NCBI GenBank assembly: GCA_964392065.1
Contig: CAYMOG010000003.1
Coordinates: 1 to 64,000 of the forward strand
Source of the DNA: JASBZA01 sp964392065
GTDB taxonomy: Bacteria; Bacillota; Clostridia; Saccharofermentanales; Fastidiosipilaceae
Direction: 5' to 3'
DNA: 64,000 nucleotides
Position 1 is the stretch's first letter; every line of letters begins with the position of its first letter. The position numbers and the translations under genes are program-made. The notes under the pieces are model-generated. The model searched no databases and was not told the DNA's origin. It saw nothing but the letters and a program-made list of their open reading frames with translations. Positions 8,751 to 18,335 of this stretch are shown in pieces.

Positions 8751-9470
8751 TTATGTACTTGTGGATTGAAAAATATCACTATACAGTGCATCTGAAAACA
8801 TACTAATATACTTACCTTTACCAATAATTATATGATCGTGCAGATGAATCCCTAGGAAATTTCCAGCTTCTTGAAAGCGCATAGTTGTAGAAATATCATC
8901 CCTTGATGGTGTTGGATCTCCACTAGGGTGATTATGCACAAGAACAAAAGCCGCTGCATTTGCCTTGATCGCCTCACGAAAGACATCTCTTGGATCAATT
9001 ACGGTAGTAGATAAACCACCTTTGGATAGAAGTAGCTCTTTAATAAGGGCATTTTTCCTGTCCAAGAAAACAACATGTAATTCCTCTCTTGGAATATTAT
9101 CAATACGTGGAGCAAAATAATTGGCAATTTTCTCTGGTGATGAGAGTTTAGTTTTTTTCTTAAGTTTAATATTATTAGCTCGTCTTCCTATTTCTAATGC
9201 AGCTTTTATCTTAATAGCTTTACTAACTCCTATTCCTGAGATTCCCATTAATTCTTCTATACTTGCATCATTAAGCTGTGGCAACCCCTCCTCGTTTGCC
9301 AAAATACTGATCACACTACTTGCAAGCGCCAGAGCATTTTTCCCCTTAGATCCAGAACCTATAATAATTGCTAATAACTCTTGATCACTCAATGAAAATG
9401 GACCCATTTCGTGAAAACGCTCATAAGGTCTCTGACTCTCTGGCATATCTGTTATTCTATTGAAATGCAT
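8751..9470 (-). CDS. radC: RadC/JAB-domain DNA repair family protein
   Basis: This protein of 239 residues carries an N-terminal helix-hairpin-helix region (ELMGISGIGVSKAIKIKAALE) and a C-terminal JAB/MPN metalloprotease-like domain with HNHPSGDPTPSRDD, the Zn-binding HxHx(n)D motif. The historical name suggests repair, but the biochemical role of RadC is unsettled. An in-frame TTG at 9485 gives a longer protein, but it is part of the GGAGG ribosome site; the ATG at 9470 is the start. The gene follows the asnS terminator. Confidence 0.93.
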   Translation of the reverse strand: MHFNRITDMPESQRPYERFHEMGPFSLSDQELLAIIIGSGSKGKNALALASSVISILANEEGLPQLNDASIEELMGISGIGVSKAIKIKAALEIGRRANNIKLKKKTKLSSPEKIANYFAPRIDNIPREELHVVFLDRKNALIKELLLSKGGLSTTVIDPRDVFREAIKANAAAFVLVHNHPSGDPTPSRDDISTTMRFQEAGNFLGIHLHDHIIIGKGKYISMFSDALYSDIFQSTST

Positions 9471-9491
9471 ATACTTTCCCTCCAAATAAAA

Positions 9492-9522
9492 AAGGTTATC
9501 TCTTAAGAGATAACCTTAAAAT
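9492..9522 (-). terminator. Terminator of the asnS operon
   Basis: A perfect 26-bp palindrome, with stem arms AAGGTTATCTC and GAGATAACCTT and loop TTAA, sits after asnS. On the minus strand it runs through the T-rich sequence at the left end of the hairpin. It separates asnS from radC. Confidence 0.85.
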
Positions 9523-9543
9523 TCTCATTTCTGATATTCATTA

Positions 9544-10944
9544 CTAAAAATGTGCTGAACCTGTCGTTCTTGGGAATGGTAAAACATCCCGAATATTAGA
9601 TACTCCAGTCAAGTACATAATCAAGCGTTCGAAACCCAAACCATAACCTCCGTGCTTAGTGGTACCATACCGCCTTAAATCCATATACCAATCATAACCT
9701 TCAGGATTTAAACCTTTTTCTTCCATCATTTGTTCGAGAATATCAAGTCTTTCTTCACGTTGGCTTCCACCGATTATTTCACCTATCTCTGGAACTAAAC
9801 AATCCACCGCCGCTACGGTCTTACCATCCTCATTTAATCGCATGTAGAAAGCTTTTGCTTCCTTGGGATAGTTGGTTACAAAAACAGGCCCCTTATAAAC
9901 TTCTTCTGTCAGATAGCGTTCGTGTTCTGTTTGTAACTCAGCACCCCACTCTACAGGATATTGGAAATCTTTATTGGATTGTTTTAATATATCAATTGCA
10001 TCAGTATAAGTAATGCGAACAAATTCCGAGTTTACGATATTCTCTAATCTATCAATAATATCTGAATCTAAGTTTTCTTTACAATACTGCATTTCCTCAG
10101 GACAGTTTACTAGTACATGATGAATAACAAACTTCAACATAGCTTCAGCCAACTCCATAACATCATCTAAGTCAGAAAAAGCAATTTCAGGTTCAATCAT
10201 CCAAAACTCTGCAGCATGTCTTGCTGTATTAGAATGCTCGGCACGAAATGTAGGACCAAAAGTGTAAATTTTCCCAAATGATTGCGCAAATGCTTCTCCA
10301 TTTAATTGGCCCGTTACAGCCAAGAATGTCGATTTACCGAAGAAATCTTTGGAGTAATCCACTTGGCCATCTGAATTTCTAGGAGGATTTTCAATATCTA
10401 GAGTGGTAACCCTAAACATCTCACCGGCACCTTCACCATCTGTGGAAGTAATAATAGGTGTATGAACATATAAAAAGTTATTCTGATGAAAAAATTGATG
10501 GATAGCAAAAGAGGCTTCCGAACGAATTTTAAATACAGCAGAAAATAAATTACTTCTAGGTCTAAAATGCGCAATGCTTCTTAGGTATTCAGGCGTATGA
10601 TTCTTCGGTTGTAGTGGATAATCTGGAGCAGATTGTCCTTCAACTATAATAGTATCTGCATTAATTTCAAATGCTTGTCGCGCTCCAGGTGTAAGTAAAA
10701 ATTTTCCTGTAACTTGGATAGCACTTCCTATACCCAAAGCTTGAACCGCATCGTAATTTTTTAATTTCTCACGTTCTGCAACAATTTGAACTGGAGTAAA
10801 GAAACTACCATCAGAAATTTTGAGGAAGCAAAATTTTTTCTGTCCTCTATTCTGTTTCACCCAACCGTTTATAGTAACGATTTTGTCTTGGTACTCCTCA
10901 GGATATTCCGATAAGCTTTTAATATCTATTACATGCAAAGACAT
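9544..10944 (-). CDS. asnS: Asparaginyl-tRNA synthetase
   Basis: AsnS is a class IIb synthetase that charges tRNA-Asn. The 466 residues show an N-terminal OB-fold anticodon-binding domain (KIVTINGWVKQNRGQKKFCF) and a class II catalytic core with motif 2 FRAEHSNTARHAAEFWMIEPE-type sequence and motif 3 GLGFERLIMYLTGVSNIRD. The C-terminus PRTTGSAHF is typical for bacterial AsnRS and distinguishes it from AspRS. It lies 14 nt downstream of the SEC-C protein gene, apparently in one operon. No T-box was found upstream. Confidence 0.96.
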   Translation of the reverse strand: MSLHVIDIKSLSEYPEEYQDKIVTINGWVKQNRGQKKFCFLKISDGSFFTPVQIVAEREKLKNYDAVQALGIGSAIQVTGKFLLTPGARQAFEINADTIIVEGQSAPDYPLQPKNHTPEYLRSIAHFRPRSNLFSAVFKIRSEASFAIHQFFHQNNFLYVHTPIITSTDGEGAGEMFRVTTLDIENPPRNSDGQVDYSKDFFGKSTFLAVTGQLNGEAFAQSFGKIYTFGPTFRAEHSNTARHAAEFWMIEPEIAFSDLDDVMELAEAMLKFVIHHVLVNCPEEMQYCKENLDSDIIDRLENIVNSEFVRITYTDAIDILKQSNKDFQYPVEWGAELQTEHERYLTEEVYKGPVFVTNYPKEAKAFYMRLNEDGKTVAAVDCLVPEIGEIIGGSQREERLDILEQMMEEKGLNPEGYDWYMDLRRYGTTKHGGYGLGFERLIMYLTGVSNIRDVLPFPRTTGSAHF

Positions 10945-10958
10945 AGCACTCTCCTAAA

Positions 10959-11468
10959 TTATTTCCCACAGCATTTTTTGTATTTTTTTCCACTACCACA
11001 GGGGCATGGATCATTTCTACCTACTACTTTATCACTTACGGCAATATGTTCTGTTCTATATTCCTTGCCAATCTCCTCAACTTTTTCTTCACCGAGGACA
11101 TTCGTCCAAGAATTGAGTTTAAATAGCCATGGTGCTTGCGCATCGTGCATATTATATAGGAGTTTTTCATAATCGATATCAAGCTTTATTTCAGTATCAT
11201 CCTCTAAGTTTTCCAAATCAAGTTTTTCATGAAGACTTTCATTGATTCCATCTAAAAAGCCTACAAACAAAACCATATCATTTTCACTATACTCCAATCG
11301 CTGAGCCATGTCTTTTGCTGTACTCGTTAAGTTGAAATTAGGATAACCTTGCAAAATGAGATCATAAGCATGCTGCTCTGATTGATAATACTGTTCTACA
11401 AAAGCATTGAATTTAGCTTCATCTGAATTATCTTGAATTCTCTCGTTCCATTCTGAAAAATATGTCAT
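10959..11468 (-). CDS. SEC-C zinc-motif protein of unknown function
   Basis: This acidic 169-residue protein ends with NDPCPCGSGKKYKKCCGK, the same CxCx(8)CC/CH zinc module found at the end of SecA. The first 145 residues form a helical, acidic domain containing VGFLDGINESL and EIKLDIDYEKLLYNMHDA, which I recall from uncharacterised SEC-C proteins of Clostridia. It precedes asnS by 14 nt and follows holA by 70 nt. A role near ribosomes or secretion is only a guess from the motif. Confidence 0.8.
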   Translation of the reverse strand: MTYFSEWNERIQDNSDEAKFNAFVEQYYQSEQHAYDLILQGYPNFNLTSTAKDMAQRLEYSENDMVLFVGFLDGINESLHEKLDLENLEDDTEIKLDIDYEKLLYNMHDAQAPWLFKLNSWTNVLGEEKVEEIGKEYRTEHIAVSDKVVGRNDPCPCGSGKKYKKCCGK

Positions 11469-11538
11469 ATATAAACCTCTTTTTTGTAATTTTTATTAAA
11501 AACTTATGCCATTATAAAATACATGACAAAGTTTTGCA

Positions 11539-12558
11539 CTAGCTATTCCCTTGCATTGCTGATAGTAACAACATTTCAAGACCAATTTTCTCTTCTACTT
11601 GACCACTCTTAATCTTATAATCCGTTTCAGCACAAGCACTATATAAATATTTAAACATTCCTACATCCAAAGAATTTTTCTGCCGCCAGAGTTTCCCCGC
11701 TACATAACTTCCTATTGAAAGCTTTTGCATTAATTCACTCTGGTTATTACAACTCGTAGCTACTAATAACTGTCTAAAATGTCTAGCGATCATGAAAAGC
11801 ATATAAATTGGACTTTCGCCTTGAGCTAACAAATTATTGTAAATCCGAAGAGTATTCTCAACATCACGTTTTGCTAAGAAATCCGTTAAGTCGAATATAC
11901 TCCCTCTGAAATCTGGAATAGATAACTGCTCTATCAGTGCAAAATCTATAATCTGACGATCTGTATCTTTTATTGCTAAATGAATTTTTTGCATTTCATT
12001 GCGTAATAAGAACATTTCTCGATTACAACGTTCAATTAAACTTTCTGCTGCATTACTTTCAATCTCTAGATTTTTCATTTTAAAGAAAGCTCTCACCCAT
12101 TGTAAAAGCGCTCTCATGTCATTCTTAGAGAACTCTACAAACACACCACCTGCATTATGGACTTTATCAATAAGCTTCTTCTTGCGCTTTTCGAATTTTT
12201 CCTCTTGTATAATTAAAATAGCCTGATCATGAATGGCGTCTATTAAATCATTAAAATATTTTTCATAAGCAGTACCCATAGATGTAAACAACGCAGTATT
12301 TTTTAGAATTAATAATCTTTTTTCGGACATAAAAGAAGGAGTCTGTAGTTCAAAAATTAATTCTTGAAATGGAATTTTGGAACTTTTATTTTCAAAATTT
12401 GACGTGCGAGAATCAAGTTCACTAGTCGCTTTATTAAGGACTTTATCTTCTAGTGTTTGAAGCACATGCGTAATTAAATAAGGTTCATCTCCATGTAAAA
12501 CATACATAGGACGAAATACACCTGCATGAATCTCTTTAATTACATCTTGATATTTCAC
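11539..12558 (-). CDS. holA: DNA polymerase III subunit delta
   Basis: HolA is the clamp-loader subunit that opens the beta sliding clamp. The 339 residues fit the family: an AAA+-like N-terminus with MYVLHGDEPYLI, then KNTALFT and the segment YEKYFNDLIDAI, and a C-terminal collar domain with GESPIYMLFMIARHFRQLL. The start overlaps the stop of comEC by 4 nt. comEC followed by holA is a common order in Firmicutes. Confidence 0.92.
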   Translation of the reverse strand: MKYQDVIKEIHAGVFRPMYVLHGDEPYLITHVLQTLEDKVLNKATSELDSRTSNFENKSSKIPFQELIFELQTPSFMSEKRLLILKNTALFTSMGTAYEKYFNDLIDAIHDQAILIIQEEKFEKRKKKLIDKVHNAGGVFVEFSKNDMRALLQWVRAFFKMKNLEIESNAAESLIERCNREMFLLRNEMQKIHLAIKDTDRQIIDFALIEQLSIPDFRGSIFDLTDFLAKRDVENTLRIYNNLLAQGESPIYMLFMIARHFRQLLVATSCNNQSELMQKLSIGSYVAGKLWRQKNSLDVGMFKYLYSACAETDYKIKSGQVEEKIGLEMLLLSAMQGNS

Positions 12559-14939
12559 TTGTCTGCCTCCCTATCGATTATTTTAGCATAATTTTTCGGA
12601 AGATATTTATTTGTATAGGTTAAGACTTGCCACGTCCTGTTATTGTATTTACGAATAAAAATGCTTCCCTCATGTTCAATTCTAACAAGTGGCCAACTGC
12701 CATTAATACGATTTAATACCTCTTCCGATGGATGCTTATATCGATTTAATAAACCTGCACTGTTAACTAGAAGTCTTGCATTCAACGCTTTTAACAATTC
12801 TAGTGAATTAGAATGCTTAGATCCATGATGACTTAATAAAGCGATATCTACATCTGTAATGTCTCCTTGTCTAACTAAATCAAGCTCGCTATCTATGCCA
12901 ATATCACCAGGGAAAAAGTATTTGATTTCATCTGAAATTAAATAGAAAACCAAACTATTTTCGTTCCTATCTCTCTTGACTACTCTAGGATGCAAAACAT
13001 TAAGGACTAGATTTCCAATATGGTATTCATTTCCTGAAATTAAATTTTGTAAGTTTATATTTCTTCCAACAAGACTATCTTGGAGAATTTGAAATGGTTC
13101 GGCCTCATGATACGGAGTCTCAGCAATAAGAATAGTATCTATTTTGAACTTATATTCATCAAGTAAAGTAGTAAGTCCCCCATAATGATCTAAATCCAAA
13201 TGCGACAGTATTAATACATTTATCCTATCAATATTCAGGTAATTCATAAATGAAATGAGATTCTTACCTGCTTGAGGTGGACCGGTATCTATCAATACAA
13301 AAGATCTCCCATCCCATATTGCCGTTGCGTTACCTTGACCTACGTCTAAAAAATAAACGCCATATTTACTTTTTTCAACTGTAGGAAATATAAGGAAATG
13401 TAGAATAATGAAACATAGTAAACCTGTTCGATATAGTTTCATACGTTTCATTCTAGAATACTTATAGATCGCAAATAGCAATATTAATAATATTCCGTTG
13501 ATATACCACTTAGTATTTATAGTGATAGCGCTATAAGGTGCTAGTTTTAGAAAGAATGAAAACATGAACATTAATAACGCATAAATGCCTTCTAAAGCAA
13601 TAGCTAACCAATGAGAGACTAATGGAATTCTTAGCAAAACCATTAGAATAAATCCCCAAGAAATAAACAAATCGGTTATAGGAAGTATCAGCATGTTTGT
13701 CACTATACCTATAAGATAGAAACGATCCCCATTACTATAAATAAATGGGAATATAAATACTTGAATTAATAAGTAACTGACTAGCCTACTCTTAATCCGA
13801 TGCTTCAATCTTGGATCAAAAGATTTTTTGTGATGATTATTATAAGTATTATAGATGTATACCGCTTGCGTGGCTGCACAAGACATTTGAAATCCTGTGT
13901 TTAGAAGGACATGAGGATTGATTAATCCAAGAATAATGACCGATCCGTATAAATAGTTATCGGCCAAAGCCTTATGCATTTTGCGACGATTTAATAATTC
14001 TAAAATTTTCATTACGGTTGCTCTAAGCAAAGCGGCTTCACCCAAACTCAGTAGTGAAAATATTAATAATAAAATGCTTTGTATAAGAAAAGAATTCTTA
14101 CGTTTAATGGAGAATATTGAAAGGGCTGGTCCCATAAGTGTTAGAAGTAAACTTACGTTTGCACCTGAAGCAACTAGAACATGGCTTAACCCAAGAGTCC
14201 GGAAATCTTCAGACAATTCCTTGCTTAAGTAAGTCTGATCTCCATATAACATTACGGTAATTAGGGCTGTTAATTCAAAATTTCCTAATTTTATTAATGT
14301 ATCTGAGATATATTTTCTAACCTTATGTAATAGACTCTTGATGGGATATCTCCACGAATTTTGCATTACTAACTGATAATCGGATTCGTGCCCAACATAA
14401 ATTGAATAATAGTAGCCTGATTTTACCAGATACGTTCCAAAAGAAAATGTTCCAGGAACTTGATCCTTACTTAATACTGTTAAGTTTCCTTTCATCTGTA
14501 AAATTTGCCCTGGTAAGACTTCAAAGTTTGGTTTTACACCATAAACCATTACACGTAGTCTCTTGGCCGGCCCATTGATAATAGTGCTTCTAGCCTGTAA
14601 GCTGTTTTCCATTACATTTACGTCTACAGCATCTAGTCTCAATAAAAGATTAACTGTTTTATCATGGGGAGCTCGGTTCCATAAATTTACTTGTTGAATT
14701 TGGAAAACGAGAAAGAAAACACATAAATACAAGAAGAAAACTTTCATTAATCGCCCCAAAATTACGGTATAGAATTTACTCAAATAATCCAGAATTAAAT
14801 ATAAAAATAAAACTCCCAATAAGGAAATAAAACTAATTCTAAGCACAAGAAGTTGTGCTGTGCTGAAGAAAATCAACACAAGCGCAAGAAATGGTCTGGT
14901 TTCAAATACCTCTAAAAATATGTTCTTTAGATTGTTCAT
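12555..14939 (-). CDS. comEC: ComEC/Rec2 DNA-uptake channel
   Basis: ComEC is the inner-membrane channel that takes single-stranded DNA into competent cells. The 794 residues show several N-terminal transmembrane helices, an OB-like region, the central competence domain with GLSHVLVASGANVSLL, and a C-terminal metallo-beta-lactamase domain: FLDVGQGNATAIWDG, LILSHLDLDHYGGL and LLSHHGSKHSNS, i.e. the HxDxDH and HHG metal motifs are intact. The SD GGAGGG is part of a 7-bp inverted repeat that could mask it. The gene overlaps holA by 4 nt. No other competence genes lie in the window. Confidence 0.95.
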   Translation of the reverse strand: MNNLKNIFLEVFETRPFLALVLIFFSTAQLLVLRISFISLLGVLFLYLILDYLSKFYTVILGRLMKVFFLYLCVFFLVFQIQQVNLWNRAPHDKTVNLLLRLDAVDVNVMENSLQARSTIINGPAKRLRVMVYGVKPNFEVLPGQILQMKGNLTVLSKDQVPGTFSFGTYLVKSGYYYSIYVGHESDYQLVMQNSWRYPIKSLLHKVRKYISDTLIKLGNFELTALITVMLYGDQTYLSKELSEDFRTLGLSHVLVASGANVSLLLTLMGPALSIFSIKRKNSFLIQSILLLIFSLLSLGEAALLRATVMKILELLNRRKMHKALADNYLYGSVIILGLINPHVLLNTGFQMSCAATQAVYIYNTYNNHHKKSFDPRLKHRIKSRLVSYLLIQVFIFPFIYSNGDRFYLIGIVTNMLILPITDLFISWGFILMVLLRIPLVSHWLAIALEGIYALLMFMFSFFLKLAPYSAITINTKWYINGILLILLFAIYKYSRMKRMKLYRTGLLCFIILHFLIFPTVEKSKYGVYFLDVGQGNATAIWDGRSFVLIDTGPPQAGKNLISFMNYLNIDRINVLILSHLDLDHYGGLTTLLDEYKFKIDTILIAETPYHEAEPFQILQDSLVGRNINLQNLISGNEYHIGNLVLNVLHPRVVKRDRNENSLVFYLISDEIKYFFPGDIGIDSELDLVRQGDITDVDIALLSHHGSKHSNSLELLKALNARLLVNSAGLLNRYKHPSEEVLNRINGSWPLVRIEHEGSIFIRKYNNRTWQVLTYTNKYLPKNYAKIIDREADK

Positions 14940-14980
14940 ATACCCTCCACTCCCATCTTATGGAATTTAAACTAGGGTAT
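14940..14980 (-). promoter_or_regulatory. Inverted repeat covering the comEC ribosome site
   Basis: ATACCCT (14940-14946) and AGGGTAT (14974-14980) are exact complements around a 27-nt loop. On the message the 3' arm contains the GGAGGGTAT ribosome site directly before the comEC ATG. If it forms, it would limit comEC translation. No T run follows, so it is not a terminator. Confidence 0.4.
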
Positions 14981-15021
14981 TTAGCCGAAAAATCTACAAA
15001 TAACTACAATTCACTATAATT

Positions 15022-15633
15022 TTAAGACAGTTCATTACGCTCTATAATAATTTGATTGATATATTCTTGAAGTGATTCAATCCCAATCTTTCTAGTTGAA
15101 GATAACGCAATATAAGGTATTCCTTCTTGTAATTTCCCTTCTTTTTGCCATTTAAACACACTATTATTAATTTGACTTTTACTTAATTTATCAGCCTTTG
15201 AAAAAACTAATAAATAAGGAATCTTGTTATGATTGAGCCATTCGAAAAGCGCTAAATCATCTTCTTGCGGCCCTCTTCTTATATCAATTAAAAATAGAAT
15301 TAACTTGATATTTCGTCCTGAGTTCAAATAGTCATCCGCTAGCGTGTTGAATTTTTTGATTTCAGCTTGTGATGCTTTGGCATAACCATAACCTGGTAAA
15401 TCTGTAAGATAGAAAGTGTTATCTACTTCAAAATATAAGATTAGACGCGTTTTACCTGGACTCTGGGATACTCTCGCGATTTTTTTCTTATTAGTTAACG
15501 CATTGATTAAGGTAGATTTACCTACATTAGAGCGTCCAGCCAAAACAACTTCAGGCTTTCCATCTTGAGGACATTGATTTATTTGTCCAGCTGTTGCGCG
15601 GTGTACAGTATTTTGAAAATTGATTTTATCCAT
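15022..15633 (-). CDS. engB: Ribosome biogenesis GTPase EngB (YsxC/YihA)
   Basis: EngB is an essential GTPase for assembly of the large ribosomal subunit. In 203 residues it shows all G motifs: G1 GRSNVGKST at residues 33-41, G3 DLPGYGYAKAS, G4 FSKADKLSKSQ and G5 IALSST. GYGYA after DLP is the YsxC hallmark. The start ATG follows GAGAAGG. It lies upstream of comEC with an 82-nt gap and diverges from the PRPP synthetase pair. Confidence 0.96.
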   Translation of the reverse strand: MDKINFQNTVHRATAGQINQCPQDGKPEVVLAGRSNVGKSTLINALTNKKKIARVSQSPGKTRLILYFEVDNTFYLTDLPGYGYAKASQAEIKKFNTLADDYLNSGRNIKLILFLIDIRRGPQEDDLALFEWLNHNKIPYLLVFSKADKLSKSQINNSVFKWQKEGKLQEGIPYIALSSTRKIGIESLQEYINQIIIERNELS

Positions 15634-15781
15634 AGTTTTCCTTCTCTAACAGCATAATTTCTTTGCACATTATAGTATTCACTTCTTATTCCGATAATTT
15701 ACAAGTAAAAAGCTCATAGGTCATTGATTTCGTTTATAATAACATGGAAATGAATTTACTTGGTAAATAATGGAGGATGCA

Positions 15782-16978
15782 ATGAGTAAAAATACTTCTA
15801 ACAATGGTGATCACTACTATGCATATGATCAATATGGGGATAATAAGATGACTCCAATCGGTCCTATAGGTCTAGTATCCATGTTAGGTTCTGATCACTT
15901 CGTTGAAAAAGTTAATGCCCATCTAATTGAAAGACGTCATGCATACAATAGTCCAGGAGACGAAGCACTTCCTGGATTTAAACGTGACACTTACTTATTA
16001 GAAGCAGTCTGTGATCGCTTTGCCACAGGCGAAGGTAAAGCGATGTTTAACGACTCTGTTCGAGGACATGATTTGTTTATAATTTGTGACGTAATGAATT
16101 ATTCCGTTACCTATGATTTCTATGGAATGAATAAACCGATGTCGCCAGATGAGCATTTTCAAGATCTTAAACGCATAATTTTAGCGGCTAGCGGAAAATC
16201 AAGAAGAATAAACGTTATAATGCCTTTCTTATACGAGAGTCGTCAACATAGACGTTCTTCTCGGGAATCTCTAGACAGTGCTTATATGCTGGAAGAATTA
16301 GATAACTTAGGTGTAGATACAGTAATTACTTTCGATGCCCATGACCCCAGAGTCGCCAATGCTACACCTATTTCCGGTTTCGAAAGCATACCGGTTTCTT
16401 ATCAATTATTAAAAGCAATAAAGAACAAGGTTCATGATTTAGATCTTAAGTCTGGTAATCTTATTCTTATTTCACCAGATGAAGGTGCGATCAATCGTGT
16501 CATGTATTTCTCTTCTATATTACAAGCACCTCTAGGTACATTTTATAAGCTAAGAGATTATACACAAGTAGTAGAAGGAAGAAATCCAATCCTTGCCCAT
16601 GAATTTCTAGGCGATGACGTAGAAGGTAAGGACGTACTCATAATTGATGATATGATTTCAAGTGGCGATTCTATGTTGGATATTGCAGTTGAAATGAAAA
16701 AACGCGGTGCGAGATCCGTTTATTGTGCGGCTTCATTTGCTCTCTTTACTTCTGGCCTTGAGAAATTTAATCAAGCGTATGAAGAAAGTTTAATTAGTGG
16801 CGTGCTCGGTTCCAACTTAATCTATATTCCCGAAGAACTTAAGAATGCCCCTTGGTTTATCGAAGTAGATTGCTCCAAGTTTGTTGCTCTTATTATTGAT
16901 GCTATTAACCACGACTCTTCTTTGAATACTCTAGTGGATCAAACTCATAAAATTAAGAAATTACTGGATTTAAATTAA
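15782..16978 (+). CDS. Ribose-phosphate pyrophosphokinase-like protein 1
   Basis: This is a long (398-residue) PRPP synthetase-like protein; classical Prs is about 315. Like Prs it has two phosphoribosyltransferase-fold halves: FDAHDPRVANA (metal/ATP site counterpart), LISPDEGAINRVMYFS, and the PRPP-binding loop VLIIDDMISSGDSML. The flexible-loop KRR segment is replaced by KLRDYTQV. PRPP feeds nucleotide, histidine and tryptophan synthesis. The ATG at 15770 is inside the GGAGG site, so the ATG at 15782 is the start. It is followed after 16 nt by a paralog. The ISSGDSM loop departs from the usual IDTGGT, so activity is likely but unproven. Confidence 0.85.
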   Translation: MSKNTSNNGDHYYAYDQYGDNKMTPIGPIGLVSMLGSDHFVEKVNAHLIERRHAYNSPGDEALPGFKRDTYLLEAVCDRFATGEGKAMFNDSVRGHDLFIICDVMNYSVTYDFYGMNKPMSPDEHFQDLKRIILAASGKSRRINVIMPFLYESRQHRRSSRESLDSAYMLEELDNLGVDTVITFDAHDPRVANATPISGFESIPVSYQLLKAIKNKVHDLDLKSGNLILISPDEGAINRVMYFSSILQAPLGTFYKLRDYTQVVEGRNPILAHEFLGDDVEGKDVLIIDDMISSGDSMLDIAVEMKKRGARSVYCAASFALFTSGLEKFNQAYEESLISGVLGSNLIYIPEELKNAPWFIEVDCSKFVALIIDAINHDSSLNTLVDQTHKIKKLLDLN

Positions 16979-16994
16979 GGAGAGAATAGAAATT

Positions 16995-18239
16995 ATGGAA
17001 AGAGATTTATTAACCGAAGTATATAGTGACAAATATTATTACTCTTATCGTTCAGATGGTGCAAATTTCATGGAAACAAATGGACCCGTTGGCTTAATTG
17101 CTCTACCTGGTACTGAAGATTTTGTCGCCAAAATAAATGCAGAGTTATATGCAATTCGTTATCGTACTTTGCAGCGTTTTGCTGGCCCTTACAAGAACGA
17201 ACCAGGGTTCTTACGACATAACTATGTAATTGATACATCGATTACCCGCTTCTCATCGGGTGAAGCTAAAGCAACTTTACATTCAACCATTAGAGGTCAT
17301 GATGTCTATATTTTCTGCGATGTTACGAACCACCTCGTCACGTTCAAAATGTTTGGTCAAGAAGTCCCCCACGGTCCAGATGATCATTTCCAAAATCTGA
17401 AACGTATGATTTTGGCCTCATCTGGTAAAGGTAGAAATATCAGCGTTGTCATGCCTTATCTCTATGAAGGCAGGCAGGACTATTCTTCATCAAGAGAATC
17501 TATGGACGCTGCTAATATGCTAAAAGAGCTTAATCGTATGGGAGTTAAAAATATCATTACGTTTGATCCCCATGATGCAAGAGTTGAAAACGCTATACCT
17601 CTATACGGAATCGAAAACATTCCCACTTCCTATGGTTTGCTAAAAGCGCTACTAACTGATTATCCTGAAGTAAATTTCAGTAATCCTGAAGAAGCAATGA
17701 TTATTAGCCCTGATGAGAACGGACTGAAAAGAGCAACGTATTACGCTTCTATGTTAGGCTTACAATTAGGAACATTCTACAGGGAAAGAGATTATACCGA
17801 TGGCAGTATTGCGGGCGGTATGACTACACGATATAAATTTCTAGGTGAAGATATTGAAGGAAAAACCGCAATAATTATTGATGACATGATTAACTCCGGA
17901 GACACTGTGATATCCACTGCAAAACGTCTCAAAGAAGTTCATGGTGCAAAACATATTGTCATGCTTGTAACCTATCCTCTCTTCACGAGTAGTCTCGATA
18001 GAATTCACCAAGCCAACGAAGCAGGGTTCATTAACAAGATTTACGGTACAAACCTCTGTGCACATACACCAGAGCTATTAGAAACACCATGGTATCGAGA
18101 CGTTGATATGTCCGTTATGACAGCAGAACTAATCGACGCTCTGAATCATCAAGCCTCAATTTCTGGAATTCTAGATCAATCTGGACAAATTGCTGAAATG
18201 ATTAAGCGAAACGAAGAGCGTCAGAGAGAGAACAGATAG
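16995..18239 (+). CDS. Ribose-phosphate pyrophosphokinase-like protein 2
   Basis: This 414-residue paralog of the preceding gene shares GPVGLIALPG, RGHDVYIFCDVTNH, FDPHDARVENAIP, MIISPDENGLKRATY and the PRPP loop AIIIDDMINSGDTVI, which is closer to the canonical form than in copy 1. Long PRPP synthetases of this type are common in Clostridia. The pair is co-transcribed, with SD AAGGAGAG between them, and may form a mixed enzyme or divide catalytic and regulatory roles; this is inference. A bidirectional terminator follows. Confidence 0.87.
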   Translation: MERDLLTEVYSDKYYYSYRSDGANFMETNGPVGLIALPGTEDFVAKINAELYAIRYRTLQRFAGPYKNEPGFLRHNYVIDTSITRFSSGEAKATLHSTIRGHDVYIFCDVTNHLVTFKMFGQEVPHGPDDHFQNLKRMILASSGKGRNISVVMPYLYEGRQDYSSSRESMDAANMLKELNRMGVKNIITFDPHDARVENAIPLYGIENIPTSYGLLKALLTDYPEVNFSNPEEAMIISPDENGLKRATYYASMLGLQLGTFYRERDYTDGSIAGGMTTRYKFLGEDIEGKTAIIIDDMINSGDTVISTAKRLKEVHGAKHIVMLVTYPLFTSSLDRIHQANEAGFINKIYGTNLCAHTPELLETPWYRDVDMSVMTAELIDALNHQASISGILDQSGQIAEMIKRNEERQRENR

Positions 18240-18265
18240 ACCTTTATTACTTTGAACTTAATTAA

Positions 18266-18317
18266 AAACCTCTCCCGTTAGATTTGAAACAGTAATCGAA
18301 CAAGAGAGGTTTATTTT
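18266..18317. terminator. Bidirectional terminator between prs pair and PP2C gene
   Basis: AAACCTCTC (18266-18274) pairs with GAGAGGTTT (18304-18312). T-rich sequence follows on the plus strand, and TTTTTAATT follows on the minus strand. It ends both the PRPP synthetase operon and the convergent phosphatase gene. Confidence 0.7.
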
Positions 18318-18335
18318 TATTATAAATTAATACTT

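Noticed and set aside
1536..11468. The SEC-C motif shared by SecA and the 169-residue protein as a sign of a dedicated secretion system
   Set aside because: The SEC-C module is a widespread zinc motif in unrelated proteins; the two genes are 6.6 kb apart and in different operons.
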